The translations under genes and the position numbers were made by a program. From contig NZ_CP011502.1 of NCBI RefSeq assembly GCF_001509405.1, positions 2,790,001 through 2,854,000 on the forward strand: a DNA stretch of 64,000 nucleotides. The letters run 5' to 3'. Below, in pieces: positions 1 through 7,727 of this stretch (position 1 is the stretch's first letter; each line of letters starts with the position of its first letter). The notes under the pieces were generated by a model that was given only the letters and a program-made list of their open reading frames with translations, did no database searches and was not told where the DNA came from. The DNA comes from Aeromicrobium erythreum. GTDB lineage: Bacteria; Actinomycetota; Actinomycetes; Propionibacteriales; Nocardioidaceae.

Positions 1-511
1 CCACCGGGTAGCGGGTCGAGCGCGCGGCGTGCGTGCCCGGACCAGGCTCGTCGATGGCGTAGATCGCGGTGTCGCGACGCTGGGCGGAGTTGTCGCCGAC
101 GTCGCCGATCCAGAGCTTCCCGTCGTGCAGGGTCATGGCCTCGGTGTCGACCCACGGCGTCCCGCTGACGGTGGTCGTGCCGACGACCTCGCCCGTGGAG
201 ATGCGCACCGCGTAGACGACGTCGGCGTTGCCCGAGTCGTTGATGGTGTAGGCGAGGTCGTCGTGCACGGCGCTGACGGCGAGACCGCTCGACTCGGAGA
301 TGCGAGGGTCGCGCACGGTGCTGACCACCCGGGCCGCCACGGCGGTCTCGTCGTCGGCGCGCGACAGCGTCGCGGGCGCCGGCAGGGCGCCCAGGCTGGA
401 GGGATCCAGCGGGCGGGCGTCGGCGTCGCGCGCGAGCGAGACGACGGCGGCCACGACCAGCAGGACCACGAGGAGGGCCGGGAACAGCAGCCGGCGACGA
501 CGGGGGTTCAT
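1..511 (-). CDS. Secreted or membrane-anchored protein, 3' part outside window (partial)
   Basis: The reading frame starts on the minus strand and runs off the left edge, leaving about 170 visible residues. The ATG at 511 is preferred over the in-frame ATG at 520 because a GGGAGG ribosome-binding site ends 9 nt before 511 but abuts 520. The protein opens with an Arg-rich stretch and a long hydrophobic Leu/Val/Ala segment, which is a signal peptide or membrane anchor. The rest contains NDSGN, DTEAMT and WIGDVGDN segments that look like blades of a secreted beta-propeller (esterase-like/phytase-like) protein. That family placement is tentative and no catalytic residue can be judged because the C-terminus is missing. 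It is divergent from the DUF2530 gene, 92 bp away. Confidence 0.7.
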   Translation of the reverse strand, partial: MNPRRRRLLFPALLVVLLVVAAVVSLARDADARPLDPSSLGALPAPATLSRADDETAVAARVVSTVRDPRISESSGLAVSAVHDDLAYTINDSGNADVVYAVRISTGEVVGTTTVSGTPWVDTEAMTLHDGKLWIGDVGDNSAQRRDTAIYAIDEPGPGTHAARSTRYPV

Positions 512-603
512 CGGCTCCATCCTCCCAGCGGCCCGCAGGGGACGCACGGGTGCGGTCCGTCACGGGCCGGCGGGCGCCCGGACGGGAACGCTACCCTGGT
601 CCG

Positions 604-1008
604 GTGAGCGACGAGTCGGAGTGGACGCTGCGCGACGGCGACGGCCCGGAGACGGTCGAGCGCAAGCTCGGGCACCGCGAGCGCGAACGTCTGGAGCGCG
701 CGGCACGCCGCCACGAGCTGGGCCGGCCGGAGGTCACCGAGCTCGAGATCGGCCGCACGACGCACAAGGTCGCCCAGGTCGAGCCGATGGACCTCGACGG
801 CGTCCGCACGATGACGGTCGGCACGATCCTCTGGGGCGTGGTGGCCGTGGCGCTGGTCCCGTTCCTGGGCACGCTCGAGGAGCAGGGCCGCACGTGGTGG
901 CTCTGGACCGCGATCGCCGGCTTCGGCCTCGGCCTGCTCGGCATCGAGTACTGCCGACTGCGTCGCAACGCCCTGCGGCACCAGCCCGGCCGACGCCGCG
1001 ACGGCTGA
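604..1008 (+). CDS. DUF2530-family small membrane protein
   Basis: A 134-residue protein starting at the GTG at 604. An in-frame upstream ATG exists at 550, but the hydrophilic N-terminus of the family begins with the VSDESEW segment. The first ~75 residues are charged and probably cytosolic. Two hydrophobic helices follow (about residues 76-96 and 100-120) separated by a short EEQGRTWW loop, and the protein ends in a basic Arg-rich tail. This matches the two-helix DUF2530 family of actinobacteria, whose function is unknown. It converges with the DUF3027 gene with 18 bp between the stop codons. Confidence 0.7.
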   Translation: MSDESEWTLRDGDGPETVERKLGHRERERLERAARRHELGRPEVTELEIGRTTHKVAQVEPMDLDGVRTMTVGTILWGVVAVALVPFLGTLEEQGRTWWLWTAIAGFGLGLLGIEYCRLRRNALRHQPGRRRDG

Positions 1009-1026
1009 CGAGAGCCCGACGGGCGG

Positions 1027-1761
1027 CTAGAGCTCGTCGACGTCGACGGTGTCCCACACCGGCGGCGGCAGCTTCTGCGGACCGGCGGACCGGCTGAGCC
1101 GCGCGCCGGAGTGCGCGCCGCAGCCGTGGTCGAGGGCGACGACGCGACCGTCGTCGTTCGCCGAGCCGTTGGCGCACACGCCGAACCGGTCGGAGAGCGG
1201 TCCGGCGAGGCTGACGAGGAAGCCGCAGGAGTCGCACGTGCCCGGGGCCTGCTTGGTCATGGGGTTGTCGGGGCCCTGCTCACCGTCGTTCCAGCGCTGC
1301 GCGGCGAGGTCGCGCCCCTCGAGGGAGAGCACCCAGGCACGACCCAGGCCGACCTCGCGTGCGAAGGCGCGGTCGACGGTGTCGAGGTGGTCGCCGGCCG
1401 ACCAGGCGGGCACGAGGCGCGCGTCGTCCTCCTCGGGCGGCAGGACGTCGCCGGGGCTGAGGTCGCCGGGCTTGATGCGGTCGCGGTAGGGCGTCCAGGC
1501 GGGCGCGACTACGGCGTCGTCGCCGGGCAGCAGGACGACGTCGTTGACCGTGACCGCGTCGTCCTCGACACCCGCGGACAGGCTGACCGCCCAGGTCCAG
1601 CCGCGGTAGCCGGGGCCGGTGCAGGCGAACAGGTGCGTGGCGAGCCGCTCGCCGTCGTCGACGACCCTCAGGTGCTCGCCCACGGCCGACTCGTCGGTGG
1701 CCTCGAGCAGGGCGGCGCGGGCCACGTCGTGGGCGGCGCCCAGGGCGGGGTGGGTCCTCAT
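1027..1761 (-). CDS. DUF3027-family protein
   Basis: A 244-residue soluble protein recognised as the actinobacterial DUF3027 family by its N-terminal segment (GEHL..V.DGER..THLFAC, GYRGWTWAVS) and the sequence VLLPGDDAVVAPAW near residues 70-85. A CxxC pair (CDSCGF) around residue 185 and a second Cys/His group (CANG, DHGCGAHS) could bind a metal, which is an inference. Function is unknown. The ATG at 1761 is preferred over an in-frame start at 1779 because it opens directly into the conserved N-terminus. The gene is divergent from the MFS transporter gene and convergent with the DUF2530 gene. Confidence 0.8.
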   Translation of the reverse strand: MRTHPALGAAHDVARAALLEATDESAVGEHLRVVDDGERLATHLFACTGPGYRGWTWAVSLSAGVEDDAVTVNDVVLLPGDDAVVAPAWTPYRDRIKPGDLSPGDVLPPEEDDARLVPAWSAGDHLDTVDRAFAREVGLGRAWVLSLEGRDLAAQRWNDGEQGPDNPMTKQAPGTCDSCGFLVSLAGPLSDRFGVCANGSANDDGRVVALDHGCGAHSGARLSRSAGPQKLPPPVWDTVDVDEL

Positions 1762-1864
1762 GGCTCGATTGTCCCTCATGGGTCCAGCCGGCCGCCAACC
1801 CCCGTGCCCGACACGGGACGAGGCTCACCCGGTCGGGCGGGACAGGGTGGGGCAGGATGTGGTC

Positions 1865-3388
1865 ATGGCCCCGACGAGCGACGGAGACGATCGCACGCCC
1901 GGCCCCGACTGGCCGGGTCCTTCCGGCAGTCGTGCCGCTGGCACGGCCGGCGACCGGGACACGCTCGACGACCTCGGCCCCGACCAGGAGGCACCGACCG
2001 GGGCCGACACCGGCACGCCTCCGCCTCGTCGCGGCGCCAAGGTCGCGTCGGGCCTGCGACGCACCGGGCGCACGGTGGCCCGTGGTGGCGCCGGAGCCGT
2101 CGCGGGTGCGCGCCGCTTCACCCACGCCGGTGGCGCGGGCGAGTCGGGCCTGTCGCGTCTGCTCGAGCTGCACGCCTTCAACACCGCCGGCGACGCGGCC
2201 GTCGCGGTCTCGCTCGCGGGCACCCTGTTCTTCACCGTGCCGACGGAGCAGGCCAGCGGCCAGGTGGCGCTCTTCCTTGTGCTGACGATGCTGCCGTTCG
2301 CGTTCGTGGCCCCGCTGATCGGCCCGTTCCTCGACCGGTTCCGTCGCGGCCGGCGGTGGGCCATCGGTGGCACGCTCGCGATCCGCGCGTTCTGCTGCTG
2401 GGTGCTCGCCGGGGCCGTGGCCGAGGAGTCGCCCGCGTTCTACCTCGCTGCCCTCGGCTGCCTGGTGGCCTCGAAGGCCTACGGCGTGACCCGCGCGTCG
2501 GCCGTCCCCCGGCTGCTCCCCGAGGAGTTCACGCTGGTCAAGGCCAACTCCCGGATCTCGCTCACCGGCACGGCTGCCGCGGCTGTCTCGGCACCGCTCG
2601 CCGTGGGTGCCGCCGCGATCGGCGCCGAGTGGTCGCTGCGGTACGCGTTCGTCCTGTTCGTCGTGGGCACCGTGCTCGCGATTCTGCTGCCCGCGCGCGT
2701 CGACTCCAGCGAGGGCGAGGAGCAGGTCGACCTGTCCGACCTCAGCGGCCGGCCCGCCAAGCGTGGCATCACGGTCTCGCGCCACGTCGTCGACGCGCTG
2801 CGCAGCAACGCCGGGCTCCGGCTCATCACGGGCTTCCTCACCATCTTCATGGCGTTCACGCTGCGCGAGCCGCCCGCCTCGCTGGGGTGGACGGGCAACG
2901 CGACGATCCTCATGGGCCTCGTGATCGGGGCCGCCGGCGCCGGCAACACGCTCGGCGTGGTCATCGGCTCGTGGACCCGCTCCCGCAGCCCTCACCGCGT
3001 GGTGCTGGTCGTGCTGCTCGTCGACATCGTCGCCTTGGTCGTGGCGGCGGCGTTCTTCCGCTGGCCGGTGGCCGCGCTGCTGGGCCTGACCGTCGGACTC
3101 TGCCAGTCGCTCGGCAAGCTCAGCCTCGACGCGCTCATCCAGCGTGACATCGGCGAGGAGGTGCGCACGAGCATGTTCGCGCGCTCCGAGACGCTGCTGC
3201 AGCTGTCGTGGGTGATCGGCGGACTCATCGGCATCGGCCTGTTCACGCTCGACGCCGACGTGGCCCTCGCCATGTTCGTGACGGCCGGCGTCGTGGTGGC
3301 GTGGGGCGTGTTCGTGCTGCGCCAGGCGCACCTGGCGCGACGTCTCCCGACCGAGCCCGTCGGTCCGGTGCCGCCGCCTGCGCCCTGA
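1865..3388 (+). CDS. MFS transporter
   Basis: A 507-residue major facilitator superfamily protein. It has an unusually long hydrophilic N-terminus (~95 residues rich in Asp, Pro, Gly and Arg), followed by about 11-12 hydrophobic helices from the LHAFNTAGDAAVAVSL segment onward. The loop FLDRFRRGRRW between helices 2 and 3 resembles the MFS motif A. The start at the ATG at 1865 lies about 104 bp from the divergent DUF3027 start, so that interval probably holds both promoters. The substrate cannot be told from the sequence; relatives are annotated as drug or small-molecule exporters. The stop is 2 bp from the stop of the convergent dioxygenase gene. Confidence 0.8.
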   Translation: MAPTSDGDDRTPGPDWPGPSGSRAAGTAGDRDTLDDLGPDQEAPTGADTGTPPPRRGAKVASGLRRTGRTVARGGAGAVAGARRFTHAGGAGESGLSRLLELHAFNTAGDAAVAVSLAGTLFFTVPTEQASGQVALFLVLTMLPFAFVAPLIGPFLDRFRRGRRWAIGGTLAIRAFCCWVLAGAVAEESPAFYLAALGCLVASKAYGVTRASAVPRLLPEEFTLVKANSRISLTGTAAAAVSAPLAVGAAAIGAEWSLRYAFVLFVVGTVLAILLPARVDSSEGEEQVDLSDLSGRPAKRGITVSRHVVDALRSNAGLRLITGFLTIFMAFTLREPPASLGWTGNATILMGLVIGAAGAGNTLGVVIGSWTRSRSPHRVVLVVLLVDIVALVVAAAFFRWPVAALLGLTVGLCQSLGKLSLDALIQRDIGEEVRTSMFARSETLLQLSWVIGGLIGIGLFTLDADVALAMFVTAGVVVAWGVFVLRQAHLARRLPTEPVGPVPPPAP

Positions 3389-3390
3389 CG

Positions 3391-4236
3391 TCAGACGGTG
3401 ACGAAGCTGCGCATCCCGATCGAGCCCATGTCGATGGAGGCGTTGAAGAAGCGGACCTCCTCCTCGGGGTGCAGCAGGCTGAGCGCCGCGACCATCGGCC
3501 GGTAGTGCTCGTCGGTGGGCACGGCGATCCGCGCCTCCCGCCAGGTCCCGTACGGGTCGAGCAGCTGGTCGAGACGACGGTCGGTCAGGGCGGCGGCCGT
3601 GTCGGCGTCGAACTGCTCCGCCCAGTCCCACGCCGGCGCTTCCGGCTCCCAGCGGGCGCGGCCGAGCGCGTGCACGATGTTGCCGCTGCCGATGAACAGC
3701 ACGCCCTGGTCGCGCAGGCGGCGCAGGCGGCCGTACAGCTCGTGCAGCCGCGGCAGCGGCAGGGTGTCGTCGATGCTGATCTGCAGGACGGGGACCTGGG
3801 GTGCGGGAGCGAGGTACTTCAGCACCGACCAGGTGCCGTGGTCCAGGCCCCACTGGCTGTCGAGGGCGGCCTCGTACTCCGCGAGGCGATGGGCGAGCAC
3901 GCGGGCGACCTCGTGGTCGCCGACCGTGTCGTACTGGACGCGCGAGAGCTCCTCCGGGAAGCCGCCGAAGTCGTAGATGACGCGGTTGCGCGGTGCGTCG
4001 GTCACGTGCGTGCGCCCCGGCGTCAGCCAGTGCGCGCTCACGACGACGATCGCCTGGGGCTCCGGGAGCCGCTGCCCCTCCACCGTCCACGTGTGGGTGT
4101 AGTGGTTCTCGCGGATGGCGTGCATCGGGTTGCCGTGGCCCACGAAGAGCACGGGCATGCGCTCGCTGGGCCGCAGCCGCTGCTCGAGGTCGCTCAGGCG
4201 GTGCTCGACCCGTGGGCCCGAGGGAATGGTGGTCAC
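3391..4236 (-). CDS. ygiD: Extradiol dioxygenase, YgiD/4,5-DOPA dioxygenase type
   Basis: A 281-residue class III extradiol dioxygenase. Expected metal ligands are visible: H34 in the VGHGNPMH segment, H69 in VVSAHW and H133 in LDHGTW. Later family segments GSGNIVHALG and the C-terminal FFNASIDMGSIGMRS are also present. Relatives open catechol rings (4,5-DOPA to a betalamic-acid precursor in vitro), while the physiological substrate in bacteria is usually unclear. The length fits the family. A palindromic site 19-40 bp upstream of the start suggests repression by a MarR-type regulator, although no marR gene is nearby. Confidence 0.88.
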   Translation of the reverse strand: MTTIPSGPRVEHRLSDLEQRLRPSERMPVLFVGHGNPMHAIRENHYTHTWTVEGQRLPEPQAIVVVSAHWLTPGRTHVTDAPRNRVIYDFGGFPEELSRVQYDTVGDHEVARVLAHRLAEYEAALDSQWGLDHGTWSVLKYLAPAPQVPVLQISIDDTLPLPRLHELYGRLRRLRDQGVLFIGSGNIVHALGRARWEPEAPAWDWAEQFDADTAAALTDRRLDQLLDPYGTWREARIAVPTDEHYRPMVAALSLLHPEEEVRFFNASIDMGSIGMRSFVTV

Positions 4237-4254
4237 GCGGTGCTCCCGTGCTCA

Positions 4255-4276
4255 GGTAGTAGATGCTTCAACTACC
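4255..4276. promoter_or_regulatory. Putative MarR-type operator upstream of ygiD
   Basis: A 22-bp imperfect palindrome with GGTAGT and ACTACC ends and an AGTTGAAGC half on the minus strand. It starts 19 bp upstream of the ygiD start codon. Spacing and sequence resemble MarR-family operators of the AGTTGA-N-TCAACT kind. The match is by eye and the cognate regulator is not in the window. Confidence 0.45.
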
Positions 4277-4315
4277 AGGGTACGCGGCGCGAGCCCCGCG
4301 CACCAGGGCCCGGGA

Positions 4316-4711
4316 CTACCCGTCGAGCTCGGTGGCCAGCGCGCGCAGCAGCTGGGCGACCGGCTTGGCGGAGCGGGCGTCGGGGTGACGGCCGTGCCGG
4401 TACCCCTCCCCCAGCCCGTCGAGCAGACGGATGAGGTCCTCGACGATCGTCACCATCTCCTCCGGCTTCTTGCGCCGGGCGCGGGCCTGCGTGCGCGAGA
4501 CGGGAGCCGAGCCCTCGATCACGCGCACCTGGAGCGCCTGGTCGCCGCGCCGGCCCTGCGCCACCCCGAACTCCACGCGCGTGCCCGACTTCAGGGCGGT
4601 GACGTCGGCGGGCAGCGCGTCGGAGCGGACGTAGACGTCGCCGCCCTCGTCGCTGCTGATGAAGCCGAAGCCCTTCTCGGTGTCGTACCACTTGACCTTG
4701 CCCGTGGGCAT
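4316..4711 (-). CDS. Cold-shock-domain protein with C-terminal extension
   Basis: A 131-residue protein. Residues 1-67 form a cold shock domain with the nucleic-acid-binding RNP1 motif (GKVKWYDTEKGFGFI) and an RNP2 variant (DVYVRSDAL instead of the usual VFVHYS). A basic stretch (RTQARARRKK) and a ~60-residue mostly helical tail follow. Classical Csp proteins are about 67-70 residues, so the tail nearly doubles the length; a tail of this type occurs in actinobacterial relatives. Likely role: binding single-stranded nucleic acid. It lies between ygiD and the YihY-type gene on the same strand. Confidence 0.88.
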   Translation of the reverse strand: MPTGKVKWYDTEKGFGFISSDEGGDVYVRSDALPADVTALKSGTRVEFGVAQGRRGDQALQVRVIEGSAPVSRTQARARRKKPEEMVTIVEDLIRLLDGLGEGYRHGRHPDARSAKPVAQLLRALATELDG

Positions 4712-4756
4712 GCGCGTGTCCTTCTGTCGGGGGGATCGGAGGGGTGCGGGACCAGC

Positions 4757-5758
4757 CTAGGGCGTGGTGCCCGGCGGTTCGTCCTCGTCCTTCTCGAAAC
4801 GAGCCTCGATCACCTGGAAGCCCTTGTGCCGCTGCGCCTTCGCGTAGGCCGTGTAGGCGCGCTCGTCGGCCTCGGTGAGCTCGACGTTGTCGGTGAACGG
4901 CGTCAGCAGCGCGCGGGGGTACAGGTGTCGGCGCAGCACCACGTTGAGCTCCAGCGCCATGACGACGAGCACGGCCGCGACGAAGATGAACGCGAGCAGC
5001 CCGAGGACCAGCGCGAACGTCTGGTTGACCGTCTGGCTCGCGCGGTTGATCACGCGCGTCACGTAGGAGTTGCCGGCCAGCTGCAGCAGCTGCCAGCCGA
5101 CGGCGGCGAAGATCGCGCCGGGCAGCACCGAGCGGGTGTGCGCCCGTCCCGCGCTCACCAGGCGGAAGAGACCGACGAAGATCGCGGCGGTGAGCACGAA
5201 GCCGGTACCGCGCACGATCCACCCGGTGGCGGGCCCGACGAGTCCCCCGAACGCGTCGGGGTTGGCCAGCACCGACGTCGCGACGGCGAGCACGAGGATG
5301 CCGATGCCGGCGATGGCGAGGAAGATCAGGCTCCGCAGCCGCATGAGGAACGGGTTGGCGCGACTGTTGCGCGGGACCGACCACGCGATGTTCGCGGCGT
5401 TCTGCGCGGCCTGGCCGAGCCCCATCGCACCGTAGAGGGCCGCGATCGAACCCACGACGATCGCCGTCGTGCTGCCCTGCAGGCCCTGCTCGCTGCCGAG
5501 CTGGTCGCCGACGATCGGGAACTGGCTCAGCGCCGTGTTCAGCAGGCTCTCGCGCAGCTGCGGGTCGCCCTGCAGCACGAAGCCCAGGATCGACGTCGAG
5601 ATGAGCAGCAGGGGGAACACCGCGACGAACGCGTAGTAGGTGACGATCGCCGCCAGGTAGGGGCCCTGGTCGTCGAAGTACTTGTAGATCACCGCGAGCG
5701 GCAGCCCGACGAACCGGTGCCGACGCTGGAAGCGGTCGACCTTGTCGACGGCGCTCAT
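4757..5758 (-). CDS. YihY/BrkB-family inner-membrane protein
   Basis: A 333-residue protein with about six hydrophobic helices between residues 30 and 275 and a charged C-terminal tail. It carries YihY/UPF0761 hallmarks: YLAAIVTYYAFVAVFPLLL near residue 35, ALYGAMGLGQAAQNAAN near 110 and the final helix leading to LELNVVLRR. The family was once called ribonuclease BN, but membrane topology argues for a transport or envelope role. Start chosen at the ATG at 5758, whose codon overlaps the stop of the upstream PemK-like gene (ATGA), implying translational coupling. Confidence 0.88.
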   Translation of the reverse strand: MSAVDKVDRFQRRHRFVGLPLAVIYKYFDDQGPYLAAIVTYYAFVAVFPLLLISTSILGFVLQGDPQLRESLLNTALSQFPIVGDQLGSEQGLQGSTTAIVVGSIAALYGAMGLGQAAQNAANIAWSVPRNSRANPFLMRLRSLIFLAIAGIGILVLAVATSVLANPDAFGGLVGPATGWIVRGTGFVLTAAIFVGLFRLVSAGRAHTRSVLPGAIFAAVGWQLLQLAGNSYVTRVINRASQTVNQTFALVLGLLAFIFVAAVLVVMALELNVVLRRHLYPRALLTPFTDNVELTEADERAYTAYAKAQRHKGFQVIEARFEKDEDEPPGTTP

Positions 5759-6138
5759 GCCAGCTCGAGGTGCTCTGCCGCGGCCGCGAGCACCGCCGCG
5801 AACCGGGGCTCGTCGAGCACGGCACCCTCGCGACGCACCGCGTCGGGGTCGACGTCGATGAGCCGGTTCACCCGCACCTCGCTGGGTCGGCCCTGCGCGT
5901 CCCACGGCCCGGACCCGATGTCGAGCCAGAAGCGACCGTCACGCGCCTCCTGGGCTGCGTCGCGGTCGTGGTCCTTCGACGTGAGCATCAGCCCGACGAG
6001 CCGCGCGCCGTCGCGTCCGACGACCAGGACCGGGCGGTCCTTGCCCTGCGCGGGGTCGTCCTCGTACGGCACCCAGGTCCACACGATCTCCCCCGGATCG
6101 GGCCGTCCGTCGGGCTTCGGCGCATACGTCAGGTCCAC
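5755..6138 (-). CDS. PemK/MazF-like protein without visible antitoxin
   Basis: A 127-residue protein. The GTG at 6138 is preferred because GGGAGG ends 8 nt before it; an in-frame GTG at 6156 would add six residues. The N-terminal GEIVWTWVPYEDDPAQGKDRP segment and the following VLVVGRDG strand match the PemK-like beta-barrel (MazF/PemK ribonucleases and relatives). No antitoxin gene precedes it; the upstream DNA is repeat array 1. Its stop overlaps the YihY-type start, so it may be a housekeeping relative of the family rather than an addiction toxin. Toxin activity is not shown. Confidence 0.7.
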   Translation of the reverse strand: MDLTYAPKPDGRPDPGEIVWTWVPYEDDPAQGKDRPVLVVGRDGARLVGLMLTSKDHDRDAAQEARDGRFWLDIGSGPWDAQGRPSEVRVNRLIDVDPDAVRREGAVLDEPRFAAVLAAAAEHLELA

Positions 6139-6198
6139 GGCGACAGCCTCCCACACGCCTGCGGCACGGGCCTGACGACGGGATCCGCGGACGGTTCC

Positions 6199-7690
6199 GC
6201 TCGTCGAGTAGTCAGGACGAGCTTGCGAAGCCCTGACGTCGAGACCCCCGGCAACAGATCGGCGCGAGCCAACCCCCGGCGACTGCCTGGAGTGGTCTCG
6301 ATACGCCTCCGCCAGCTCCTACGTCGCGGCGTCGACTACTCGACCAGCGAAGTCCTCCGCTGGTCGAGTAGCGGCACGCGCGACGAAGGAGCGCCGTGGC
6401 CGCGTATCGAGACCACCCGGCAACAGATCAGCGCAAACCAGCCCCCAGCGACACCCCAGAGTGGTCTCGATACGCCCGGAGCACGCTCGTCCCTCGCGGC
6501 TCCGCGCTACTCGACCAGCGAAGTCCTCCGCTGGTCGAGGAGCGGCCACGCGCGACGAAGGAGCGCCGTGGCCGCGTATCGAGACCACCCGGCAACAGAT
6601 CAGCGCAAACCAGCCCCCAGCGACACCCCAGAGTGGTCTCGATACGCCCGGAGCACGCTCGTCCCTCGCGGCTCCGCGCTACTCGACCAGCGAAGCGTTC
6701 CGCTGGTCGAGTAGCGCCCACGCGCGACGAAGGAGCGCCGTGGCTGCGTATCGAGACCACCCGGCAACAGCCCAGCGCGGGCCAACCCACAGCGAACGCT
6801 TGGAGTGGTCTCGATACGTCCCCGCCAGCTCCTCCGTCGCGGCGTCGACTACTCGACCAACGAAACCCACCGCTGGTCGAGTAGTCAGGACGAGCTTGCG
6901 AAGTCCTGACGTATCGAGACCACCCGGCAACAGCCCAGCGCGGGCCAACCCCCAGCGACCGCCTGGAGTGGTCTCGATACGCCCGGAGCACGCTCGTCCC
7001 TCGCGGCTCCGCGCTACTCGACCAGCGCGATCGCTGGTCGAGTAGCGGCGACGGCGAGCGCCAGCGAGCACGTCGGTGCGTATCGAGAGCACCCGGCAAT
7101 GGCTCAGCGCGGACCAGCCCCCAGCGACCGCTTGGAGTGGTCTCGATACGCCCGGAGCACGCTCGTCCCTCGCGGCTCCGCGCTACTCGACCAGCGAAGC
7201 GTTCCGCTGGTCGAGTAGCGACCACGCGCGGCGAAGGAGCGCCGTGGCCGCATATCGAGACCACCCGGCAACAGCCCAGCGCGGGCCAGCCCCCAGCGAC
7301 AGCGTGGAGTGGTCTCGACCTCCGCCAGCTCCTTCGTCGCGGCGTCGACTACTCGACCAACGAAACCCACCGCTGGTCGAGTAGTCAGGACGAGCTTGCG
7401 AAGTCCTGACGTATCGAGACCACCCGGCAACCGATCAGCGCGATCCCACCCCCAGCGACAGCCCAGAGTGGTCTCGATACGCCCGGAGCACGCTCGTCCC
7501 TCGCGGCTCCGCGCTACTCGACCAGCGAAACGTTCCGCTGGTCGAGTAGCAGGGACGAGCTTGCGAGGTCCCTGCGTATCGAGACCACTCGGCAACGGCT
7601 CGGCGCGGGGCAGGTGGAGGCACCGGGGCCTGGACGCTTGCCAGGTCTCGATACAGCGGGACGCCTTCGGCGTGCACCACTCGACCCGAC
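6199..7690. repeat. Repeat array 1: ~8 full nested-palindrome units plus terminal halves
   Basis: A gene-free 1.5-kb region made of head-to-tail units with a period of 159-173 bp. Palindromic cores begin at 6294, 6463, 6635, 6807, 6970, 7139, 7311 and 7470, with a final left half at 7643 and an initial right half at 6199-6246. Each core has outer arms GGTCTCGATACG / CGTATCGAGACC and inner arms CTACTCGACCAGCG / CGCTGGTCGAGTAG separated by a mostly 8-bp spacer. A conserved ~48-bp linker (starting ACCCGGCAAC, ending GGAGT) joins successive cores. Apparent open frames here are by-products of the repeat. Confidence 0.93.
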
Positions 7691-7727
7691 TGACCCGCTC
7701 GGGCGCGGAGCGCCCTCGGGGTCAGTC
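7688..7727. terminator. Hairpin overlapping the acyl-CoA synthetase stop codon
   Basis: Arms GACTGACCC (7688-7696) and GGGTCAGTC (7719-7727) with an inner GGGCGC/GCGCCC pairing. It lies at the 3' end of the minus-strand synthetase gene, overlapping its stop codon. There is no T tract on the minus strand, so it may be a factor-dependent terminator or an RNA-stabilising hairpin. Confidence 0.55.

Noticed and set aside
1280-4090. 936-codon minus-strand open frame
   Set aside because: It overlaps the DUF3027, MFS and ygiD genes in other frames and has Arg/Pro/Gly-rich high-GC shadow composition without any family motif.
6294-6414. tRNA-like cloverleaf gene
   Set aside because: Repeat cores can fold into a multi-branched structure but lack T-loop and anticodon features and occur in many tandem copies.
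6199-7690. CRISPR array
   Set aside because: Repeats are separated by conserved, not unique, sequence. Units are nested palindromes of 110-124 bp, and there is no leader or cas gene.
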